Of a stretch of 40,333 nt of DNA, positions 26,066 through 34,883 are shown one piece after another. The stretch comes from Acholeplasmatales bacterium. Lineage in GTDB: Bacteria; Bacillota_I; Bacilli_A; Izemoplasmatales; Izemoplasmataceae. Within the stretch, counting starts at the first letter, position 1. Each line of letters opens with the position of its first letter. Position numbers and translations under genes: made by a program. The stretch lies in the NCBI GenBank assembly GCA_007694145.1, contig RECF01000050.1:1-40333 (forward strand), given 5' to 3'. The notes beneath the pieces are model-generated. The model was not told the origin of the DNA. It ran no database searches and saw nothing but the letters and a program-made list of their open reading frames with translations.

Positions 26066-28095
26066 TGTTGACGGCTAGAAAAGGGTTTTATGTCCTTATG
26101 GCGTTCTTGCTGTTCAGTCCCTTTGTCCTCCGTGTTCAAGCGTCCTCAACGCTGACTAACTACGGCATTCCTTATCAAACCTATACGCTGGGTGCATCGA
26201 ACAATCTGATTCCCACTCAAACCGCATACATCCCTGTCGGTGTCTTCGGTCGTGACCTCAACCTTCAAGCACCCCGTGACATCCACTACAAAGACGGTTT
26301 GCTCTATATCGCCGATACCGGAAACAGACGCATTGTCGTCACCGATCGAACCGGGGTTTATCAAACCGACTATGCCCTCGATGTCTTTCAAGCACCGACA
26401 GGCATTTTTGTCAAAGATAACTACTTGTTCGTGGCCGATCGAACGGCCCGCGCGGTCTTCATGATCGACCGTGATACAAGCGAAATCGTTCAAACCATCA
26501 CAAAACCGACCTCACCCATTTACGGTCAACACAATGACTTTGTACCGACGAAAGTCGTCGTCGACAACAGCTACAACCTCTATATTGTGGGGGAAGGTTC
26601 GACAAGCGGCATCATTCAAATCAACTATGCCGGCGAGTTCATGGGCTACCTTGGCATCAATCCCGTCGATTTGAGCTTGCGGCGAATTCTGTTTAACTTC
26701 TTTGTGCAAAATCCTGACTTTGCCCGCAGCCTACCTGCCTCACCGACCAACGTCGCCCTCGGCTCAAAAGGCGCCATCCTCACAACCAACGCCAATGTCC
26801 GTGAATCGTTCAAACGGTTGAATATTTCAGGCATCAACACGCTGTCCCCGTCAACCTTTTATCCGACTGCAACACTCGCCGATATTTGGATGAACCATGA
26901 AGACTACATCTATCTGATCACCGAAGCGGGCGGTGTTTATGAGTTTGATGCGCAAGGACAACTCCTCTTTCACTTTAACACCCGTGACGCTACGATGACA
27001 CAAACACTGGGCCTGACCTCAAGTCCAAGCGCCATTGTGAGCGATGAAGACGGAACGTTGTACATCCTCGACCGAGGGTATCATGCTGTTCACCTGTATC
27101 AACGTACGGTCTTTGTCGATTTGGTCCACGAAGCGGTAACGCTTTATAACGATGGCCGGTATCTTGAATCCAAACCGCTTTTTGAGGAAATTCTTCGGCA
27201 AAACTCCTCTTTTGCGCTGGCGAGTTCGGCACTAGGTTCGGCCTTAGCTAAAGAAGGCAACTATCGTGAAGCCCTGGAAGCGTTTCACGATGCCAATGAT
27301 TACCACGGTTACTCACAGACGTTTTGGGAAATACGCAATGAAGCCATCCAAGATTACTTAGTCCTATTCAGCGGGGTGGTGGCCTTTTCCTTCATCGGTG
27401 TCAAAACAGCATTATGGGGGTTTAAGCGTTCTAGGTGGCGCGACAAGTTTCTCGCCTTTAAAGCAAAACTCGGTGAGAAGAAGTTGGTCGCTGAGCTGAC
27501 GTATGGTTTGCATGTTTTCAAAAGACCAGACGACATGATCTTCGGCATCAAACGTCTGCATAAAACCAGTTATCTTTCCGCTACACTGTTCTTTATGATG
27601 TTTATCATGGTGTACCTCATCAACATGTATGCCACGGGCTTCTTGTTTAGAAACGCTGATTTGAGCGGGGTCATCTTGCAGGTGTCGCTTGTCACGGGTC
27701 TTTTCTTGCTGTATGTGCTTGTCAACTATTTAGTCAGCACGTTACTCGATGGTGAAGGGCGTTTCAAAGATATCTTTATCGCGTCCTGTTATGTCTTGAT
27801 TCCGTTCATCCTCTTGACACCACCGATGACGCTTGTCTCAAACGTCTTGACCTACAATGAGCAGTTCATATATGATTTCTACAATCTGATTGTCGTCGGT
27901 TGGACGCTGTTTTTATTGGTCTTTTCAATCAAAAGCGTCCACAACTACAAGTTTTGGGAAACTTTCAAAACGCTTCTCATCATCGTGTTTGGCATGTTCA
28001 TCCTCATTCTAATCGGGCTCCTTGTCTATTCATTCATCGGCCAGTTGCTTGAGTTTATCGCATCGATCATTCGGGAGGTGGTCTACCGTGTCTAA
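26065..28095 (+). CDS. Exported NHL beta-propeller + TPR + YIP1-type membrane protein
   Basis: The 676-residue protein has a signal peptide (about 1-27). An extracellular NHL-like propeller follows (about 55-345): 'APRDIHYKDGLLYIADTGNRRIVV', cut into repeating 'xLYIxDxGxxxV' units. A short TPR region (about 350-420) has 'AVTLYNDGRYLESKPLFEEILRQN' type helices (pattern split here). One membrane segment (about 430-450), a basic loop, and a C-terminal bundle of about five membrane helices (from about 505) complete it; the bundle matches the YIP1 fold in layout. Such proteins recur next to sugar ABC transporters and DUF5696 genes in Bacillota, to my knowledge without assigned function. It lies between two permease pairs with overlapping start and stop codons on both sides. 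A role in sensing or assembling the transporter is speculation. Confidence 0.75.
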   Translation: MLTARKGFYVLMAFLLFSPFVLRVQASSTLTNYGIPYQTYTLGASNNLIPTQTAYIPVGVFGRDLNLQAPRDIHYKDGLLYIADTGNRRIVVTDRTGVYQTDYALDVFQAPTGIFVKDNYLFVADRTARAVFMIDRDTSEIVQTITKPTSPIYGQHNDFVPTKVVVDNSYNLYIVGEGSTSGIIQINYAGEFMGYLGINPVDLSLRRILFNFFVQNPDFARSLPASPTNVALGSKGAILTTNANVRESFKRLNISGINTLSPSTFYPTATLADIWMNHEDYIYLITEAGGVYEFDAQGQLLFHFNTRDATMTQTLGLTSSPSAIVSDEDGTLYILDRGYHAVHLYQRTVFVDLVHEAVTLYNDGRYLESKPLFEEILRQNSSFALASSALGSALAKEGNYREALEAFHDANDYHGYSQTFWEIRNEAIQDYLVLFSGVVAFSFIGVKTALWGFKRSRWRDKFLAFKAKLGEKKLVAELTYGLHVFKRPDDMIFGIKRLHKTSYLSATLFFMMFIMVYLINMYATGFLFRNADLSGVILQVSLVTGLFLLYVLVNYLVSTLLDGEGRFKDIFIASCYVLIPFILLTPPMTLVSNVLTYNEQFIYDFYNLIVVGWTLFLLVFSIKSVHNYKFWETFKTLLIIVFGMFILILIGLLVYSFIGQLLEFIASIIREVVYRV

Positions 28096-30364
28096 ACTAA
28101 CCTTGTTCAAACGCTTATGGCTTGGATGCGTGCTGACTGTCATCGTCTTGGTGGGGATGGTGTTTTACGGTGTGTCCGGTTCACCTTCCTACGATACCCC
28201 GCTCCCCTCTTTTCATGTTATCAACCCCTTTATCAACTCGAATAAATACACCAGTCCCATCGATACACGTGACGCCGTCAACACACAAGGGATTCGCACT
28301 GAGTACACGGAGATTGAAACAGTACTGGGGACGGTGCATCTCGATTTGGAATCGCTGGCCTTTCAACTTGAAAACAAGAATGGCTATCTTTGGTCGACAA
28401 CCATTGACTACGACGATCCCGATCTGCCTAACACATTCAAGCAGCGCACACGGAGTGCGTTGATTCTTGAATCGTACAATACCGCATCAACAACTTTTGC
28501 CATCACCGAAGAAAACCTCTTTACTGCCGGGACTGAAATCGAGACCGTGGTGATTGAAAATGGCTTTTCATCGACCATCCGGTTTGGCCGAACCGGCATT
28601 CGCGTCACACTCAACGTGACGTTCAGTGACGCTGGCATCCTCGTTGAAATTCCGCAAGAACAGATCGATGAAAGCGGGAACTTTCTTATTGCTTCCATCA
28701 AAGTGTACCCGTATTTTGGTGCGGTCTATGAAGATGAGGTACCAGGCTACGTGTTCGTCCCCGATGGCATTGGCGCCTTGGTGCGCTATAAACCACGGGA
28801 TGCGTCCATCGGCTCCAATTATCAAAAAGAGATTTATGACCGTGACCTTGGCTACAACATCCAGCCTGACATGACCCGCTTTAGAAGTGGTGGAACGAGA
28901 GTGTACGCACCGGTATTTGGCTTTGTCCACGGTGTCGATCAAAACGCCGTGTTCGCAAACATTATCCGCGGTGCCGAGTATGGGCTCATCAATATCTACT
29001 ATCCTTCAAGAACACGGGGTTACACAACGGTGTTTTCTGAGTTTGTCTTCCGCCGAACCTACCGTCAACCGATTGACAAAGCAGGCAACAGCATCTCGTT
29101 GTTGCAGCGGTCCGCAAACGATGTAGATATCGCGATTTTGTATACCCTGCTTGAGAATGAAAATGCCAATTATGTCGGCATGGCGGTGCAATACCGGGCG
29201 TACTTGTCACAAGATGCAGCGTTGCCGAAGTCCGCTTCAAACGAAACAATCATCCCGTTGCGCCTGGACACGATCGGTATCGAAAAAGTAGAAGGTCTTT
29301 TATTCACCCGAACCATCGTAATGACAACATTTGAGCAGTTTCGCCACATGATCGATGATCTTGGCAACCATGGTCTTACCAACGTGGTCGCGAGTTTCAA
29401 CGGTTTCACCGCGGGGGGCGTCACCTGGTCGGCACCTCTCTACGAAAAGATTGCCTCCCGACTTGGCAATGCCGCTGATGTAGAGGCGTTACAAGCCAGT
29501 GCCAATACGCTCTACTTCGTAACCGAATACATGAAAGGCAGCAACCGATCAAGTGGTTTCAATCGGTACTTCGATTTGGCGAAGAAAATCAATGACCAGC
29601 TGTATCAGTACCATTCGCCAACGGATGTCAAATACTTGCTCGATTACGACAAGGTGAGCCACTTGTACGCCAACAGTCTAAGCAAACTCGATCAGTATGC
29701 CATAGATGGTTTGGCCATCATGTCGATGGGTAGCTTGTTGTATGCTGATTTTGGCAATGACCGTGATTTGCACGACCAGATTGCGATGTATGAGGCCATG
29801 CTTACTTCGACAGACTATGCGATTGCGCTCTATGATGTAAACAGCTACCTTTTTCCTTATCTGACGGACTATTTTGACTTCCCGATGTATTCGAGTCAAT
29901 ATGTCACCTTAGATGATACCGTACCCTTTTTGGCCATCGTGCTTAAAGGCCGTGTTGATTTGTTTGGTCCGTATGCCAATTTTTATCCGTATGCCCGGGA
30001 CGAACTGCTCAGACTGATTGACTTCGGGGTCTATCCTTCGTTTGTTGTGACAGAAGCGTCTTCGAAAAACTTACAGGAGACTGCCCTTGAATCGATCTAC
30101 TCATCCCGTTTTACGGATTTACAGCCAGCCATCATCGCCTATTACGATTTTGTCAATGGGGCGCTCAAGCATGTGATGGGTGCGGAAATCATCCATCGTG
30201 ACGTGTTGGCCGCAGGTTTGGTCGAAATCGGTTATGACAATGGCATCACCTTGCTTGTGAACTACACAAGTGAGGAACAGCTGATGGGTGCGTATCGCGT
30301 CGGTGCTAAAAACTACCGGGTAATCGATGAACACGGCGAAGTAGAAGCGGGTGTAGGCTCATGA
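28088..30364 (+). CDS. DUF5696-type membrane-anchored protein, possibly glycoside-hydrolase-like
   Basis: The protein has 758 residues from GTG 28088, which follows GGGAGGTGG at seven bases and overlaps the YIP1-type stop; the open frame extends upstream to 28022 but that part lies within the neighbouring gene. One N-terminal membrane segment (about 7-28) anchors it outside. A beta-rich first half (about 70-370) is followed by an alternating helix/strand region (about 375-680) and a short beta C-terminus ('GLVEIGYDNGITLLVNYT'). That order, beta sandwich then barrel then small beta domain, is what GH36/GH101-type hydrolases show, and 'EIGYDNGITLLVNYT' is like their C-terminal strand. I assign DUF5696 from memory of this gene neighbourhood and size. 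No catalytic residue can be named with confidence. Confidence 0.65.
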   Translation: MSKLTLFKRLWLGCVLTVIVLVGMVFYGVSGSPSYDTPLPSFHVINPFINSNKYTSPIDTRDAVNTQGIRTEYTEIETVLGTVHLDLESLAFQLENKNGYLWSTTIDYDDPDLPNTFKQRTRSALILESYNTASTTFAITEENLFTAGTEIETVVIENGFSSTIRFGRTGIRVTLNVTFSDAGILVEIPQEQIDESGNFLIASIKVYPYFGAVYEDEVPGYVFVPDGIGALVRYKPRDASIGSNYQKEIYDRDLGYNIQPDMTRFRSGGTRVYAPVFGFVHGVDQNAVFANIIRGAEYGLINIYYPSRTRGYTTVFSEFVFRRTYRQPIDKAGNSISLLQRSANDVDIAILYTLLENENANYVGMAVQYRAYLSQDAALPKSASNETIIPLRLDTIGIEKVEGLLFTRTIVMTTFEQFRHMIDDLGNHGLTNVVASFNGFTAGGVTWSAPLYEKIASRLGNAADVEALQASANTLYFVTEYMKGSNRSSGFNRYFDLAKKINDQLYQYHSPTDVKYLLDYDKVSHLYANSLSKLDQYAIDGLAIMSMGSLLYADFGNDRDLHDQIAMYEAMLTSTDYAIALYDVNSYLFPYLTDYFDFPMYSSQYVTLDDTVPFLAIVLKGRVDLFGPYANFYPYARDELLRLIDFGVYPSFVVTEASSKNLQETALESIYSSRFTDLQPAIIAYYDFVNGALKHVMGAEIIHRDVLAAGLVEIGYDNGITLLVNYTSEEQLMGAYRVGAKNYRVIDEHGEVEAGVGS

Positions 30365-31239
30365 TGCGCTATAAGATGACACGCAAACTGCGTGAAAACT
30401 TGATTGGGTATTCTTTCATCGGCATTTGGATTATCGGCTTTGGTGTGTTCATGCTTTATCCTTTTCTCACCTCGATGATCTACAGTATGAGCAATGTGCG
30501 CATTTTGGGGACGGGTATCGAACTCAACTTCGTGTGGTTGGAAAACTTTCGGGTCATCTTCCAACGAGAGGAAGGGTTTGCTTTTGTGGAAGCGTTGGTT
30601 TCTTTCTTGAGGGAACTGGTCTTTCAAGTCCCGATCATCATTGTCTTTTCCGTGATGATTGCCGTCTTGCTCAATCAACCTATCAAAGGACGAGGCATCT
30701 TCCGGTCGATCTTCTTTCTTCCCGTGGTGATTTCAAGTGGGCCCGTCATCAACGAGCTGGTGTCGCAAGGCGCTGGTGGGGCAAGTTTCATGGAAAGCTA
30801 CAGCTACATCCGGATCATTCAAGATACGTTGAATCCCAATCTTGCCGGTCCTATCGTCGCCATTTTCTCAGAAATCATCATCATTTTCTGGTTCTCCGGC
30901 GTGCAAATTCTCATCTTTCTTTCCGGTTTACAAAAGATCGACCGGCAAATTTATGAGGCAGCCCGTATCGATGGGGCGGGGGCGTGGGAATCGTTTTGGA
31001 AAATCACCTTGCCGTCTCTGTCGAGTTTGATCTTCGTCAACATTATCTACACCATTGTCTTGTTGGCGACATTCTCAGAAAACGCGGTGATCGTGAGCAT
31101 CAAGTCGAACATGTTCAACATCAACACCGGATATGGCGTGGCCTCGGCGATGGCCTGGGTGTATTTCGCGGTCGTCATGGGCATCGTGGCCTTGACGGCG
31201 CTGGCTTTTCGGCCGAAGCGTTGGCGGGGTGAGCGCTGA
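30361..31239 (+). CDS. ABC sugar permease, MalF-like (second pair)
   Basis: The 292-residue permease has the EAA loop 'QIYEAARIDGAGAWESF' and six hydrophobic segments. The ATG overlaps the stop of the DUF5696-type gene in ATGA. It forms the second permease pair with the next gene. The region before the third membrane segment ('VSQGAGGASFMESYSYIRI') is an extracellular loop typical of the family. Confidence 0.92.
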   Translation: MMRYKMTRKLRENLIGYSFIGIWIIGFGVFMLYPFLTSMIYSMSNVRILGTGIELNFVWLENFRVIFQREEGFAFVEALVSFLRELVFQVPIIIVFSVMIAVLLNQPIKGRGIFRSIFFLPVVISSGPVINELVSQGAGGASFMESYSYIRIIQDTLNPNLAGPIVAIFSEIIIIFWFSGVQILIFLSGLQKIDRQIYEAARIDGAGAWESFWKITLPSLSSLIFVNIIYTIVLLATFSENAVIVSIKSNMFNINTGYGVASAMAWVYFAVVMGIVALTALAFRPKRWRGER

Positions 31240-32183
31240 TGGCGATGCCGATGAAACGCGTGTTCACCAAACGTCGACGCGCAGCGATCAAAAAAGCCTT
31301 GTTTGGTTCAGAACTCAGCCGTTCGCCCCTCGCGAAGGTTGCGATTTACGTCTTGCTTGTAAGCATTAGTTTCTTTTATTTGTATCCGATGATTTACATG
31401 GTTTCAAACAGCTTGAAAAGCCAAGCCGACATCATCAATCCGGTCGTCAACTGGATTCCGACGCAGTGGTATTTTGGCAACTACCGACGGGCATTTGGTG
31501 TCTTGAACTACTTCCCCTCATTAGGAAGTGGCCTGCTGATCACCCTCTTGCCGGCGCTCATTCAGACGGCGGTGACTTCTGTGATTGGTTACGGGTTTGC
31601 CAAATACGACTTCAAGTTCAAAAAAGCCTGGTTCGTCCTCGTGCTCATGACATTTGTGATTCCCGCACAAGTGTATATGATTCCACGTTATGTGATGTTT
31701 TTCGAGTTCGGGTTACTCGAAAGTCCGTTGGCCATTATCTTACCTGTTTTGGTCGGGCAAGGGGTGAACTCGGCGATTTTCATCTTGATTTTCTATCAGT
31801 TTTTCCGGATGATTCCCGTCAGCATCAACGAGGCCGCCGAAATCGACGGGGCTGGGCCGTACTACATCTTTTTCCGCATTGCCGTCCCGCTTGCGGTGCC
31901 GGCGTTCATCACCAGCTTTTTGTTCAGTTTGGTCTGGTACTGGAATGAAACGTACATCGCCTCGCTCTTTTTAGGCGCAGGCTATCCAAACTTGCAACTA
32001 CGGCTGGCGAACTTCGTTTCAGAATATACCGCCATCTATGCCAGTGAAGAACTGACACTGATTAATGAAGGTGTCCGACTGGCCGCAACCTTACTTATCA
32101 TATTGCCGATGTTGATTGTGTACTTCTCAATTCAACGTTGGTTTGTAGAAGGAGTTGAACGAACCGGTGTAACCGGTGAATAA
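31239..32183 (+). CDS. ABC sugar permease, MalG-like (second pair)
   Basis: The 314-residue permease has a basic N-terminus, six hydrophobic segments and the EAA loop 'SINEAAEIDGAGPYYIFF'. The ATG shares a base with the preceding TGA. No ATPase gene follows; the next gene is a GH144-like lipoprotein, whose start is one base after this stop. Confidence 0.92.
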   Translation: MAMPMKRVFTKRRRAAIKKALFGSELSRSPLAKVAIYVLLVSISFFYLYPMIYMVSNSLKSQADIINPVVNWIPTQWYFGNYRRAFGVLNYFPSLGSGLLITLLPALIQTAVTSVIGYGFAKYDFKFKKAWFVLVLMTFVIPAQVYMIPRYVMFFEFGLLESPLAIILPVLVGQGVNSAIFILIFYQFFRMIPVSINEAAEIDGAGPYYIFFRIAVPLAVPAFITSFLFSLVWYWNETYIASLFLGAGYPNLQLRLANFVSEYTAIYASEELTLINEGVRLAATLLIILPMLIVYFSIQRWFVEGVERTGVTGE

Positions 32184-32184
32184 T

Positions 32185-33540
32185 ATGAAGCCAATACGAA
32201 AACTATGGATGTTGTTACTTGCTTTACTTGTTGTGGGTGGGGTGTATGGCTGTGACCGTACCGCAGTCGACGCACTGCCGCCTGAGAATCATACTGCATA
32301 TCGTACCGAGGTACGCGAGAATGTCAGCCAAGTACTTCTTGATGAACTTGAACGAGGCTTCCATTTCTTTTGGGAAACTGCCAATAGCGATCGTGACTCA
32401 AACGGTTATGGCTTGATTCCCGATCGTTACAATACATTTACAGAAACTGCCGGCAATGTATCAAGTATCGCTTCGGTTGGTTTTGGCCTAACGGCGATTC
32501 CAATCGGCATTGAAAACGACTGGATCAGCCGTGAGGACGGTGAAGAACGGGCATACTATACGCTTAAGACACTGCAATCGATGCAGCGTACACACGGCTT
32601 TTGGTATCACTTTGTCGACATGCAGACAGGCATACGTGTCTGGGAATCTGAAGTATCCATCATCGACAGTGCGTTATTGATTGCCGGGGCGCTAACGGCT
32701 GGCCGTTACTTTGGCGGTCGCGTGCAGGCGCTCGCGGATACTTTATATGAAAGCATCGAGTGGAACTGGTACTTCGATCACGGAACCAATATGTTTTACA
32801 TGTCTTATCGTCCTGAAAGTGGATTTTCAGGCTATTGGGATATGTACGCCGAACAGTTGCTCGTCTATGTCCTCGCCGCCGGGAGTCCAGATTACGCGGT
32901 GGGCAAAGGTGCCTATCAACTGATGAAACTGCTTAGCGTCAAAGGTGAGGCAACCGATGACTACGGCAGTTTCTACCAAACATGGACGGGTAGTTTGTTC
33001 ACCTATCAGTACTCGCATGCTTGGATAGATTTTGCCGGTTATGTCGATCAAAATGGCCACAGCTGGTTTGAAAACAGCGTCAACGCAGTCGATGCGGCCA
33101 TCGCTTTTGCGAAAACGCAAACGGATGTCTACAAAGGCATTCACGCGCATTCTTGGGGTATGTCGGCAAGTGATGGGCCATTTGGCTACATCGGACCTTA
33201 TGGTAGCGCGCCCTCCGCCGGCAATGCACATGTTGTCGATGGGACAGTACCCGCTTATGGCGCACTCGGCTCAATCGTCTTCCGACCTGAAGCCGCCATC
33301 GCCGCAGCTGAAAACTACTTTAGTTACGAACGTTTTTGGAGTACGTATGGATTCAAGGGCGCTTACAATTTAACCCATTCAACGCAGGGCTGGTTTGCCC
33401 CTGACATCATCGGCATCGACAAAGGCATCTCCATTTTGATGATTGAGAACTATTTATCCAACATGATTTGGAAAATCTTCATGGAAGTTCCCTATGTACA
33501 AGACGGACTGAACCATCTTGATTTCACCGAGATTGAGTGA
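32185..33540 (+). CDS. GH144-like (glycoamylase-domain) lipoprotein, probable extracellular beta-1,2-glucanase
   Basis: The product has 451 residues from ATG 32185 (an in-frame GTG lies at 32176 inside the upstream gene) and a lipobox 'GVYGC' with Cys23. The mature part is an all-helical (alpha/alpha)6-type protein with the glycoamylase-domain (PF10091) signature: 'YWDMYAEQL' (W218, E223), 'YSHAWIDFAGYVDQNG' (near 276), 'SWGMSASDGPFGY' (W324), 'DGTVPAYGALGSI', 'YGFKGAYN' and 'IGIDKGISILMIENY'. This domain is found in GH144 endo-beta-1,2-glucanases and in cyclic glucan synthases. With the GH94 phosphorylase downstream, extracellular cleavage of beta-1,2-glucan is the best reading. A small hairpin GCATTC/GAATGC at 33562-33576 lies after the stop. 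Confidence 0.82.
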   Translation: MKPIRKLWMLLLALLVVGGVYGCDRTAVDALPPENHTAYRTEVRENVSQVLLDELERGFHFFWETANSDRDSNGYGLIPDRYNTFTETAGNVSSIASVGFGLTAIPIGIENDWISREDGEERAYYTLKTLQSMQRTHGFWYHFVDMQTGIRVWESEVSIIDSALLIAGALTAGRYFGGRVQALADTLYESIEWNWYFDHGTNMFYMSYRPESGFSGYWDMYAEQLLVYVLAAGSPDYAVGKGAYQLMKLLSVKGEATDDYGSFYQTWTGSLFTYQYSHAWIDFAGYVDQNGHSWFENSVNAVDAAIAFAKTQTDVYKGIHAHSWGMSASDGPFGYIGPYGSAPSAGNAHVVDGTVPAYGALGSIVFRPEAAIAAAENYFSYERFWSTYGFKGAYNLTHSTQGWFAPDIIGIDKGISILMIENYLSNMIWKIFMEVPYVQDGLNHLDFTEIE

Positions 33541-33624
33541 TATCCTTAATGCTAGAAAGAGGCATTCTTTGAATGCGGCAAGCCCATTCAGACAATCATG
33601 ACACACGCGACGACGAGGTGCGAG

Positions 33625-34881
33625 ATGGACCAGGACCTATTGGCAGACATCCAACGAACTGCCTATGCGTATTTGATGGATCATACCCAGTTTGACGAGA
33701 CACGCCCGGCTTATGGATTGACCGCCGACCACAGTGCGTGGCAAGACGTAGCGAGTATCGCTGCGACAGGCTTTACGTTGAGCGCCTTCATCATCGGCGT
33801 TGAGTACGACTACATCAGTCGCCTTGAAGCGACACACAAAGTCAAGGGTATCTTACGAACGCTCCTCAACACGTGCGATCATTACCATGGCTTTTTCGCG
33901 CATTTTTTCGACATCCCTTCAGGCAAACGCTATCAACAGTGCGAATACTCCACAATCGATACGGCGCTTGCCCTCAACGGCGTGCTTGCTGTCGATGCCT
34001 ACTTTAAAGACCCCCAGATCAGCCGCTTGTCGAAAGCACTCTTTGACCGGGTGGATTGGAGCATCTTGATGCATGAGTATCACGGTCGAAAAACGTTGTA
34101 CATGTCGTATAATCCCGACAAATTTGGCGATTACGCCGAAGGAAAAGCCGGGTTCATCCACCGCTGGGACATGTTTGCCGAGCAGCTGATGATGTATCTT
34201 TTCATCGGTGGAAGCAAACAATATAGCGCCTATGCCTATGACTTGTACAAAGGATTTGAGCGTACAGAAGGGCACTATCAGGGGCACACTTATTACTATA
34301 GTCCAGGCAACGCGCTCTTCGTTTATCAGTTTCCACTCGCTTGGCTCGACGCAGAAGCGTATCAGGACGATGCGGGCATCAACTGGTTTAAAAACGCCGA
34401 AAGCGCTTCAAGAGCCCACCGCGCGGTATGCATGCGCAACCAACACACCTACAAGACGTTTTCAGCCGACTTTTGGGGCCTTACCGCATCGGATTCGCCA
34501 GGTGGTTACCATGTGTTTGGCGCGCTGCCACGAGTGGATAATCAACTGCACACCGATGGTACCATTGCACCGTCTGCGGCGGTCGGTTCTCTGCCTTTCA
34601 CCCCGGCTTTGAGCCTACAATCAATCCAGGCGATGAAGGCCATCCCAGACCTTTGGGGCCGTTATGGTTTCAAAGATGCGTTCAACTTTGAAGGCCTCAC
34701 CCCTTGGATCAGCGACAAGTACTACTCCATAAACAAAGGTCTGGAGATGTTGATGGTGAACGCCGCGCTGAGTAAAGACGTTCAGAAGGCCTACATGTGT
34801 CATCCCATCATCCAAAAAGGATTGCGGATGTTGAAATGGAAAAAAACTGCCGGCTTTGAACGAGCCCAACAAGGAGAATAA
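33625..34881 (+). CDS. GH144-like cytoplasmic protein (glycoamylase domain)
   Basis: This is a second glycoamylase-domain (PF10091-type) protein, of 418 residues, with no signal peptide, so it should be intracellular. Shared motifs with the lipoprotein upstream are 'RWDMFAEQL' (W181, E186), 'FWGLTASDSPGGY' (W284), 'DGTIAPSAAVGSLPF', 'WGRYGFKDAFN' and 'YSINKGLEMLMVNA'. I prefer ATG 33625, which has GAGGTG just upstream and aligns with the first helix of the paralogue; an in-frame ATG at 33598 would add nine residues without a clear ribosome site. An exo-type GH144 releasing sophorose is known from Parabacteroides distasonis, so trimming imported oligosaccharides to sophorose is a plausible job. 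The exact activity is inference. AAGGAG at its 3' end serves the LacI gene. Confidence 0.8.
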   Translation: MDQDLLADIQRTAYAYLMDHTQFDETRPAYGLTADHSAWQDVASIAATGFTLSAFIIGVEYDYISRLEATHKVKGILRTLLNTCDHYHGFFAHFFDIPSGKRYQQCEYSTIDTALALNGVLAVDAYFKDPQISRLSKALFDRVDWSILMHEYHGRKTLYMSYNPDKFGDYAEGKAGFIHRWDMFAEQLMMYLFIGGSKQYSAYAYDLYKGFERTEGHYQGHTYYYSPGNALFVYQFPLAWLDAEAYQDDAGINWFKNAESASRAHRAVCMRNQHTYKTFSADFWGLTASDSPGGYHVFGALPRVDNQLHTDGTIAPSAAVGSLPFTPALSLQSIQAMKAIPDLWGRYGFKDAFNFEGLTPWISDKYYSINKGLEMLMVNAALSKDVQKAYMCHPIIQKGLRMLKWKKTAGFERAQQGE

Positions 34882-34883
34882 TC

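Noticed and set aside
28022-28087. Upstream extension of the DUF5696-type gene
   Set aside because: It lies within the end of the YIP1-type gene. The GTG at 28088 has a strong ribosome site and is followed directly by a membrane segment.
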